The notes under the pieces are model-generated. The model was not told the origin of the DNA. It did no database searches and saw only the letters and a program-made list of their open reading frames with translations. Shown here piece by piece: positions 1 through 4,631 of a DNA stretch of 7,455 nucleotides. Source of the DNA: CF-96 sp028287605 (GTDB taxonomy: Bacteria; Chloroflexota; Dormibacteria; Aeolococcales; Aeolococcaceae). Where the stretch lies: assembly GCA_034666465.1 (NCBI GenBank), contig JAXDLT010000309.1, positions 1 through 7,455 of the forward strand, written 5' to 3'. Numbering within the stretch: position 1 is the first letter of the stretch; each line of letters opens with the position of its first letter. Position numbers and translations under genes: made by a program.

Positions 1-189
1 CGGCGGCAGAGCGGCCCCCCGCGAATCTCGACCGGCGGCAGAACTGCCGGGCATCTCAACCGGCGGCAGAGCGGCCCCCCGCGAATCTCGACCGGCGGCA
101 GAACTGCCGGGCATCTCCACCCGCGGCGGATCGGCCGCGAATCTCGACCGGCGGCAGAGCTGCCGGGCATCTCCACCCGCGGCAGAGCG
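1..189. repeat. Tandem array of alternating hairpin-forming repeats
   Basis: Units 1-60 and 61-120 are identical except for one base (58 A, 118 C). A third, diverged 56-base unit covers 121-176 and a partial fourth covers 177-189. Each unit has two halves, both starting around CGGCGGCAGA and ending in an ATCTC-containing tail. One half forms CGGCAG/CTGCCG hairpins at 36-49, 96-109 and 152-165. The other forms GCGG-CCCC-CCGC at 11-22 and 71-82. In the third unit the second half has changed sequence but can still fold, as CGCGGC/GCCGCG at 122-139. The array touches the left edge, so its full length is unknown. It ends one base before the ilvA stop codon, so it lies in the 3' flank of that gene. 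It could act as a terminator or mRNA-stabilising element, or be a REP-like repeat family. Confidence 0.85.
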
Positions 190-190
190 C

Positions 191-1462
191 CTACACGAGA
201 AACGAGAACAGGGGGCTGCGCGAGTCCAGGGCGCGGAAGCTGATCCCCGTCCGGCTCATCCGCTCCAGCAGCGGCTGGAGGTCCTCCCGGCAGGCCAGCT
301 CGATGCCCACCAGCGCCGGGCCGCTCTCGCGGTTGGTCTTCTTCGTGTACTCGAAGAAGGTGATGTCGTCGCCCGCGCCCAGGGCGTTGTCGATGAAGCC
401 GCGGAGGGCACCGGGGCGCTGCGGGAACTCGACCAGGAAGTAGTGCTTGAGCCCCTCGTGCACCAGGCTGCGCTCGATCACCTCGGCGTAGCGGCTGACG
501 TCGTTGTTGCCGCCGCTGAGCACGCAGCCGACGCGGCGGCCGCGGACGCGCTCGCCGAGCTGGTCGAGGGCGGCGACCGAGAGCGCCCCGGCCGGCTCGG
601 CCACGATGCCCTCGTGCTGGTAGAGCTGGAGCATGGCGGTGCAGACCGCCCCCTCGGCGACGGTCACCACCTCCTCGACCAGCTCCGCGACGATCCGCAG
701 CGGCAGCTCGCCGACCTGGCGCACCGCGGCGCCGTCGACGAAGCCGTCGAGGGCGGGCAGCCAGACCGGCCGTCCCGCCCGCAGCGCCTCGGTCATGCTG
801 GGGGCGCCGGCGGGTTCGGCGCCGATGATCACCGTCTGGGGGTGCTCGCGCTTCACGTACGCGGCGATGCCGGCCGCCAGGCCCCCTCCGCCGACGGGCA
901 CCACCAGCACCTCGGGCGGCTCCGCGGCGCCCTCCACCATCTCCAGGCCCACGGTGCCCTGGCCGGCGATGATGTCGGGGTGGTCGAAGGGCGGCACCAC
1001 GGGGAGGCCCTTGGCGTCCGCGAACGCGATGGCGCTCTGCGCCGCCTCGTCGTAGCTGTCACCGGCGAGCTCGATGCGGGCGTGCTCGCCGCCGATCTCG
1101 CGGATGCGCGCCAGCTTCTGCCGGGGGGTGCTGCGCGGGAGGAAGACGAAGGCGGGGACGCCCAGCCGCGCGCAGCTGTAGGCCACCCCCTGGGCGTGGT
1201 TGCCGGCGCTGGCGCAGACCACCCCGCGTCCCCGCATGAGGTCGGGGAGCTGCTCGATGAGGTTGTAGGCGCCCCGGATCTTGTAGGAGCGGGTGACCTG
1301 GAGGTCCTCGCGCTTGATCCGGAGGTCGCAGCCGTGCTCGCGGGAGAGCCGCGGGCTGCGCTCCAGCGGGGTGGTGACGGCCACCGGTCTCAGCCGGGCG
1401 GCGGCCTCGCGGATGTCGGTCGGGGTGGGGGCGTGGTCGGCGCGGAGCACGTCCGCGACCAT
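191..1462 (-). CDS. ilvA: Threonine dehydratase (threonine ammonia-lyase), short ACT-like form
   Basis: This cytosolic PLP enzyme deaminates L-threonine to 2-oxobutanoate, the first committed step of isoleucine synthesis. The 423-residue protein shows the fold-type II signatures in order: SYKIRGA with the PLP lysine at K61, SAGNHAQG at 85-92, the glycine-rich phosphate loop GGGGL at 191-195, EPAGA at 289-293 and SGGNND at 316-321. Residues about 338-402 form one C-terminal ACT-like regulatory domain, beginning around KHYFLVEFPQRPGAL. Length and layout match the shorter Bacillus/Corynebacterium-type biosynthetic enzymes rather than the two-ACT E. coli form. The regulatory domain suggests isoleucine feedback control, which is family knowledge. 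ATG at 1462 fits the family N-terminus, but the nearest GAGG (1466-1469) lies only 3 bases upstream. It is 97 bases downstream of the response-regulator-like gene, in the same orientation, so co-transcription is possible. A weak 5-bp hairpin (1527-1541) and a 10-bp palindrome (1505-1514) lie in that gap. Confidence 0.95.
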   Translation of the reverse strand: MVADVLRADHAPTPTDIREAAARLRPVAVTTPLERSPRLSREHGCDLRIKREDLQVTRSYKIRGAYNLIEQLPDLMRGRGVVCASAGNHAQGVAYSCARLGVPAFVFLPRSTPRQKLARIREIGGEHARIELAGDSYDEAAQSAIAFADAKGLPVVPPFDHPDIIAGQGTVGLEMVEGAAEPPEVLVVPVGGGGLAAGIAAYVKREHPQTVIIGAEPAGAPSMTEALRAGRPVWLPALDGFVDGAAVRQVGELPLRIVAELVEEVVTVAEGAVCTAMLQLYQHEGIVAEPAGALSVAALDQLGERVRGRRVGCVLSGGNNDVSRYAEVIERSLVHEGLKHYFLVEFPQRPGALRGFIDNALGAGDDITFFEYTKKTNRESGPALVGIELACREDLQPLLERMSRTGISFRALDSRSPLFSFLV

Positions 1463-1559
1463 ACGCCTCAGCCGCGAATCACCGTGCCCTCCCAGCCGCT
1501 CGCTCCGCCGGCGGTGGGGCGCCGGTCATGCGCCCAGCATGCGCGGCCGGTCGCGGGGC

Positions 1560-2432
1560 TCAGCCCTCCCGCTTGAGGACGACCTCCACCACCGCCCGGG
1601 CCAGCAGCTCGGTCTCGTTCTCGCCGTCGCGGCGGGTCACGCGGCCCACCACCGGCGCCGGCTCGAGCGCGGCGACGCTCGCGGCGACCCGGCCGGCGAC
1701 CACCGCGGCGCCGCTCTCGTCGACGTCGGGGAGCAGCACCAGCAGCACGTGCGCGGGGGCGCTGCCCATGGAGTCGACGGCGCGCACGGCGCGGCGGACG
1801 GCGGCGGTGGCCTCGCCGGTGTCGGCGCCCACCGCCACCAGCGAGAGCGAGTGCGGCGCGCGGGCGGCGTCGGCGAGCTCGATCTCGGCCCGGGTCCACA
1901 GCCGCGTCGCGTCGTCGCTGAGGATGCGCGTCGTCAGCTCGTCGGGCGGGATGCCCAGCTTCGCCAGGCGGCGCTCGCGATCGGCGCGGCGGCACACCCG
2001 CAGCACCAGCGCGGACAGCGCCCCCAGCCGGAAGGGCTTGACCAGCACGCCGCGCAGGCCGAGGCGCGCCCCCTCCTCGACCGCGTCGGCGGTGGGCTCG
2101 ACGGTGGTGCACCAGACCACCGGTGCCGCCTCGGCGCCGTGGAGCCCGCTGAGCGCCCGCATGGTGGCGAAGGCGTCGATCCCGGGGCTGCGCGGCTCCA
2201 GCACCACCACGTCGGGCCGCAGCTCGACGGCGCGCTGGAGGGCGGCGCGGGGGGCGGCGAAGCTCTCCACGCTGAAGCCGGCGATCTTCAGCAGGGTGTG
2301 GGCGATGAGCTGGACGGTCGCGGAGGAGTCGATGACGAACGCGGTGCGCGCGCCGATGGAGCCGCGCGGACCGTCGCGCAGGGTTCCCTCGGGCAGCACC
2401 TCCACCGCCGGCGCAGGGCGACCCGAGGTCAT
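1560..2432 (-). CDS. Response-regulator-like protein with degenerate receiver and degenerate GGDEF-like domain
   Basis: The predicted protein is 290 residues. Residues about 29-146 are receiver-like: AFVIDSS gives one acidic-pocket residue (D35, with S36 where a second acid is usual). A Thr pair at T109/T110 ends strand 4, and VKPF supplies the conserved lysine K132. The strand-3 phosphoacceptor site reads VVVLEPRSPGID, so Glu (E79) replaces the expected Asp. Residues about 170-288 resemble a shortened diguanylate cyclase domain: DDATRLWTRAE recalls the DxLTGLxNR entry motif, and VLLVLLPDVD recalls the strand after GGDEF. The signature itself is lost and reads GSAPAH (223-228). It probably acts as a phosphorylation-independent cytosolic regulator or adaptor; partner and output are unknown. 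I chose ATG at 2432 because GAGG at 2441-2444 sits 8 bases upstream. The frame stays open to 2546, but that extension has no good ribosome site and no domain. Confidence 0.82.
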   Translation of the reverse strand: MTSGRPAPAVEVLPEGTLRDGPRGSIGARTAFVIDSSATVQLIAHTLLKIAGFSVESFAAPRAALQRAVELRPDVVVLEPRSPGIDAFATMRALSGLHGAEAAPVVWCTTVEPTADAVEEGARLGLRGVLVKPFRLGALSALVLRVCRRADRERRLAKLGIPPDELTTRILSDDATRLWTRAEIELADAARAPHSLSLVAVGADTGEATAAVRRAVRAVDSMGSAPAHVLLVLLPDVDESGAAVVAGRVAASVAALEPAPVVGRVTRRDGENETELLARAVVEVVLKREG

Positions 2433-2440
2433 CCGCTCAT

Positions 2441-2444
2441 CCTC
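2441..2444 (-). promoter_or_regulatory. Ribosome binding site deciding the regulator start
   Basis: GAGG on the minus strand lies 8 bases before ATG 2432. It favours this start over the upstream in-frame ATG at 2546. A nearby ATG at 2440 is out of frame. Confidence 0.6.
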
Positions 2445-2523
2445 GTTCCACCCATCGCGCAGTCGAGGCAGCCAGTGGTGCAGAGCCCTCCCTGACGGTT
2501 CCGGGTTGACAAGTGGGAGCGGG

Positions 2524-2532
2524 AGGCTAGCA
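2524..2532 (-). promoter_or_regulatory. Candidate extended -10 promoter for the regulator gene
   Basis: On the minus strand the site reads TGCTAGCCT, a TGn extension followed by a TAnnnT hexamer. It lies about 90 bases upstream of ATG 2432. No good -35 is seen at 16-18 bases. The core matches the plus-facing site at 2765-2773. It is a weak prediction from consensus alone. Confidence 0.35.
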
Positions 2533-2593
2533 CAGGCGCGCGGCACACGCGTGGCGCCTGACGTTTCGAACGGATTTCACGAAATCGCCACCT

Positions 2594-2609
2594 GGCCGGC
2601 CGGCCGGCC
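2594..2609. repeat. Self-complementary (GGCC)4 run
   Basis: Four perfect GGCC units form a 16-base palindrome in the divergent intergenic region. It is directly followed by a GC-rich stretch that can also fold (CGGGCGG 2613-2619 with CCGCCCG 2631-2637). It also contains overlapping GGCC/CCGG sites that could be methylase targets. Confidence 0.7.
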
Positions 2610-2692
2610 CGCCGGGCGGGTCCTCGGGGGCCGCCCGATCTCCGCCCCCGGCGCGACGCCCTCCGTGCGGCGCGGGGCAGGCGCTGCAGGCC

Positions 2693-2712
2693 CGCCTGAA
2701 CGGCGCCTGAAC
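2693..2712 (+). repeat. Paired CGCCTGAAC boxes, 11-base period
   Basis: CGCCTGAAC occurs at 2693-2701 and again at 2704-2712, so the copies repeat every 11 bases, about one helical turn. A related GGCGCCTGA lies at 2553-2561 near the minus-facing promoter. The pair sits about 55-75 bases upstream of the plus-facing -10, a usual place for an activator site. No known regulator box is recognised. Confidence 0.4.
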
Positions 2713-2764
2713 AGGGGCCGGGTCGCGCTCCGCGAACGTGCAATCGAGGGCGACCGCGCAGCCC

Positions 2765-2773
2765 TGCTAGCAT
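2765..2773 (+). promoter_or_regulatory. Candidate extended -10 promoter for the secreted-protein gene
   Basis: The bases read TGCTAGCAT, a TGn extension plus a TAnnnT hexamer. It lies 59 bases before ATG 2833, giving a leader of about 50 bases. No convincing -35 is seen at 16-18 bases upstream. Confidence 0.38.
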
Positions 2774-2822
2774 CCGGTCCACAGTCGGCGTTCGACGTGC
2801 TCGCGTCGATACGCGAAATCAG

Positions 2823-2827
2823 GGAGG
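2823..2827 (+). promoter_or_regulatory. Ribosome binding site deciding the secreted-protein start
   Basis: GGAGG within the purine run AGGGAGGGGA lies 5 bases before ATG 2833. The second in-frame ATG (2842) would be 14 bases away, so the first is preferred. Confidence 0.75.
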
Positions 2828-2832
2828 GGACA

Positions 2833-3414
2833 ATGGAAGGGATGCGTCTCTCCACGCTCGCGCGCGGGCTCGCCGCGGCGGTCACGGCAGGGCTCGCAAT
2901 GCTGTTCGCAGGCGCCGGGGTGTCAACCGCCATGGCGGCCTCGACTCCGACGCCGACACCCAAGGTGACGGCGCCGAAGGCGACGGCCACGCCCAAGCCG
3001 ACCGCGACTCCGAAGGCGACGCCGACTCCGAAGGCGACGCCGACCCCGAAGGCGACGCCGACCCCGAAGGCGACGGCGCCGGTCGCCTGCGGCACCAAGG
3101 GCGGCTCGGACAAGGACTCCGAGGACACCGACAAGGACTCCGAGGACAGCTCGAAGGACGGCGACAGCAGCGACGTCAAGAACGCCGCCGCGGTCATCTG
3201 CCCGGTCGCCGGCGGAGCCCCCGTCCCGGTTGCCCTCCCCGTCCCGGGGAGCGGCGTCGCCGGGGTGACCGCGTCCGCCCCCGCCGCCGCCAGGGTGGTG
3301 GCCACGCCGAAGACCGGCGCCGAGCTTCCGCTGGGCGGAGGCCTGCTGCTCGCCGGCCTCGGCATCGGTGCGCTGGGCGCCGGACGCCGGCTCCGGGGCA
3401 TCACCGGGCGATAG
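2833..3414 (+). CDS. Secreted repeat protein with probable sortase-type wall anchor
   Basis: I do not recognise a named family. The 193-residue protein has a signal peptide: charged start, hydrophobic core about 12-30, likely cleavage after STAMA at residue 35. Next comes a Thr/Pro/Lys/Ala stalk (about 37-83) with near-perfect TPKATP hexapeptides at 59-82, then an Asp/Ser/Lys/Glu-rich segment (92-114) containing KDSED twice. A Pro/Val/Ala/Gly-rich stretch (about 119-157) follows. Cysteines C86 and C123 flank the acidic segment and could form one disulfide. The C-terminus has TPKTG (158-162), a hydrophobic run (about 165-183) and a basic RRLRG tail: the layout of a sortase sorting signal, with Thr replacing the usual first Leu. 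It is probably anchored to the cell wall or, if not cleaved, held by its C-terminal membrane segment. A spacer, glycosylated stalk or cation-binding surface protein are all possible. No enzyme domain is visible. Confidence 0.8.
   Translation: MEGMRLSTLARGLAAAVTAGLAMLFAGAGVSTAMAASTPTPTPKVTAPKATATPKPTATPKATPTPKATPTPKATPTPKATAPVACGTKGGSDKDSEDTDKDSEDSSKDGDSSDVKNAAAVICPVAGGAPVPVALPVPGSGVAGVTASAPAAARVVATPKTGAELPLGGGLLLAGLGIGALGAGRRLRGITGR
3007..3078 (+). repeat. 18-base coding tandem repeats (TPKATP)
   Basis: There are four 18-base copies at 3007-3024, 3025-3042, 3043-3060 and 3061-3078. They differ by a T/C change at the third base and by the end of the last copy. They encode the hexapeptide stalk of the secreted protein. 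More diverged versions lie upstream (about 2941-3006). Near identity at silent positions suggests recent expansion and possible length variation between strains. Confidence 0.85.
3109..3147 (+). repeat. 21-base coding repeat (DKDSED)
   Basis: An 18-base identical block at 3109-3126 recurs at 3130-3147, a 21-base period. It encodes DKDSED twice in the acidic segment of the secreted protein. Confidence 0.8.
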
Positions 3415-3430
3415 CCCGGCTCGTCGCCAC

Positions 3431-3457
3431 GCCGCGCCCCCCTCGCGGGGGCGCGGC
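3431..3457 (+). terminator. Strong GC hairpin terminator of the secreted-protein gene
   Basis: An 11-bp perfect stem (3431-3441 with 3447-3457) closes the 5-base loop CTCGC, 17 bases after the stop codon at 3414. There is no T-tract, as is common for terminators in GC-rich bacteria. Since the genes converge here it could also act in the other direction. Confidence 0.7.
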
Positions 3458-3462
3458 CACGG

Positions 3463-3496
3463 CGGCGCGCCGCCCGGCTCGACGGGCGCCGCGCCG
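3463..3496 (-). terminator. Second hairpin in the convergent gap
   Basis: A 6-bp inner stem (3471-3476 with 3483-3488), a single C-C mismatch and a 7-bp outer stem (3463-3469 with 3490-3496) enclose the loop GCTCGA. It lies 5 bases from the first hairpin and 83 bases beyond the SGNH stop. It probably blocks readthrough from the minus-strand operon, but the fold is symmetric and could serve both directions. Confidence 0.5.
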
Positions 3497-3563
3497 ACCC
3501 GCTGCGGCCCGCCCGGTGCGCAGCCTGCCCGCCGCCCTCCGGGCCGGCGACCGCGACCGGCGA

Positions 3564-3583
3564 CTAGCGTGACTTTCCGCTAG
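3564..3583 (-). other. Small inverted repeat over the SGNH stop codon
   Basis: CTAGCG (3564-3569) and CGCTAG (3578-3583) form a 6-bp stem with an 8-base loop. The hairpin includes the TAG stop codon of the SGNH gene (3580-3582). It may be part of the transcript 3' end, but it is short and lacks a T-tract. Confidence 0.35.
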
Positions 3584-4611
3584 CGCGCTCGCCCGGTCCT
3601 GGGGAGGGCCCAGCCGCCCGCGCCGGGATGGTCGTGGAGGAGGCGCAGCACCGCCTCGGCGAGCCGCATCCCGCCCTGGGGGGAGAGGTGGACGCCGTCG
3701 GGCGCGCGCATCAGGGTGAGCGCTCCCGAGCTGTCGGGCAGGTAGGCGGCGTAGCCGCCGCCGGCGTCGGAGAAGAGCGGCCGGCTGTCGAGGAACAGCA
3801 CCCCCGCGCGCCGGGCCGCCTGGCGCCGGGCGGCCTCGTCGATCATGTCCATGCGGGCGTCGAAGTCGGGGGCGCGCATCACCGGCAGCCCGACCCAGAT
3901 CAGGGCGCGGCCCTCGCGGCGCACCTGGTCCATGAGCGCCCCGGCGCGCCGGCCGTACTCGGCGACCCAGGCGGGGGAGCCGAAGTCGGCGACACCGCCG
4001 CCGTCGGTCTGCAGCGGCTGGTCGTCGTTGGCGCCGACCATGAACACCACCACCTCGGGATTGGCGGCGGCGGTGTCCTCGGCGAGGTGCGCCGGCCAGT
4101 CGTAGTAGTCGGGGCGGCTGAGACCGGTCGAGATCTGGAAGTGGGTGTGCACCGCCAGGCTGGGATCGTGCTCGGCGAGCGCCTGCATCTCGTAGCAGAG
4201 GAAGCCGGCCACCGAGTCGCCCCCCACCAGCAGGCGCAGCGGGTCGGCGGCGGTGTGCGCCGGGGGCGCGGGCGGCGGGGCGGGCCGCGCCGGCCCGCTC
4301 GCGGGCAGCTGCAGCCGCACGCCCGGCGAGGCCACCCGCACCGGCGCCGGCCCCGGGGGCAGCGCGGCGGGGTCGGGCGGGGCCGGGCCGCCGTCGTCGG
4401 GACGCCGCAGCAGGGCGCCGAGCGCCGCCCGGGGGCGGTCGAGGGCGAGGTGGTCGCTGATCGCCATCACCGGGCGGAGCAGCGCCATCTCGACGCTGCG
4501 GCGCACCCCGAAGGGCGAGGTCTCGGCGCTGCGCTCCAGGCTCCGGGCGTTGAGCATCAGGGCGAGGCCGAGGCCGACGAGCGCCACCACCATCAGCTGG
4601 CGGGGTCGCAT
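3580..4611 (-). CDS. Membrane-anchored SGNH hydrolase/acyltransferase, DUF459 type
   Basis: The 343-residue protein has an N-terminal membrane segment (about 5-20), a conserved juxtamembrane stretch (about 24-70), a Pro/Ala-rich linker (about 74-118) and an extracytoplasmic SGNH domain (about 125-330). All four SGNH blocks are seen: GDS with nucleophile S133, the block II glycine in TGLSRPDYYDW (G163), GAND with N195, and DGVH with D305 and H308. The catalytic set is intact. TGLSRPDYYDWP is characteristic of DUF459 proteins. The start at 4611 is supported by GGAGGAG (4621-4627) 9 bases upstream; the frame stays open far upstream only because it overlaps the MBOAT gene. It follows the MBOAT stop by 20 bases, so the two are surely co-transcribed. 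By analogy with AlgJ/AlgX and PatB, it probably takes an acyl group exported by the MBOAT protein and puts it on, or removes it from, an envelope glycan. Substrate unknown. Confidence 0.88.
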   Translation of the reverse strand: MRPRQLMVVALVGLGLALMLNARSLERSAETSPFGVRRSVEMALLRPVMAISDHLALDRPRAALGALLRRPDDGGPAPPDPAALPPGPAPVRVASPGVRLQLPASGPARPAPPPAPPAHTAADPLRLLVGGDSVAGFLCYEMQALAEHDPSLAVHTHFQISTGLSRPDYYDWPAHLAEDTAAANPEVVVFMVGANDDQPLQTDGGGVADFGSPAWVAEYGRRAGALMDQVRREGRALIWVGLPVMRAPDFDARMDMIDEAARRQAARRAGVLFLDSRPLFSDAGGGYAAYLPDSSGALTLMRAPDGVHLSPQGGMRLAEAVLRLLHDHPGAGGWALPRTGRAR

Positions 4612-4620
4612 CAGCCGCCG

Positions 4621-4627
4621 CTCCTCC
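4621..4627 (-). promoter_or_regulatory. Ribosome binding site of the SGNH gene
   Basis: GGAGGAG on the minus strand lies 9 bases before ATG 4611, just after the MBOAT stop codon. It fixes the SGNH start and points to translation as a separate cistron of one operon. Confidence 0.8.
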
Positions 4628-4631
4628 ACGT

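Larger units (their letters stand above)
2433..2832. other. Divergent 400-base intergenic region
   Basis: This gap separates the minus-strand regulator gene from the plus-strand secreted-protein gene. I see no credible gene here; the open frames crossing it are extensions of flanking frames without ribosome sites or recognisable domains. It holds a minus-facing extended -10 (2524-2532) and a plus-facing one (2765-2773). Between them are CACGCGTG (2546-2553), the (GGCC)4 run (2594-2609), a 7-bp hairpin (2613-2637) and direct repeats of CGCCTGAAC (2693-2712). The parts near each start codon, about 80 and 50 bases, are likely 5' untranslated leaders. Confidence 0.6.

Noticed and set aside
1..189. 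CRISPR array
   Set aside because: There are no unique spacers; the whole unit repeats, including the bases between the shared motifs.
1463..1559. Attenuator or riboswitch upstream of ilvA
   Set aside because: Only a 5-bp hairpin and a GC palindrome are seen; there is no leader peptide with Ile/Thr codons and no T-box element.
443..1576. Long plus-strand open frame (377 codons) antisense to ilvA
   Set aside because: It is His/Ala/Gly/Asp-biased with no domain and mirrors ilvA codon structure, so it is a GC-driven shadow frame.
2506..2533. Plus-strand TTGACA with TAGCAC 16 bases later as a promoter
   Set aside because: The -10 lacks the final T, and it would give a leader of about 290 bases; the site at 2765-2773 is better placed.
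1528..2832. Upstream extension of the secreted-protein frame
   Set aside because: It is Ser/Arg/Ala-rich and antisense to the regulator gene. The signal peptide and GGAGG site place the start at 2833.
2577..3404. Minus-strand 275-codon frame opposite the secreted protein
   Set aside because: Its repeats (GVAFGV) are the reverse reading of the 18-base coding repeats; no ribosome site or domain.
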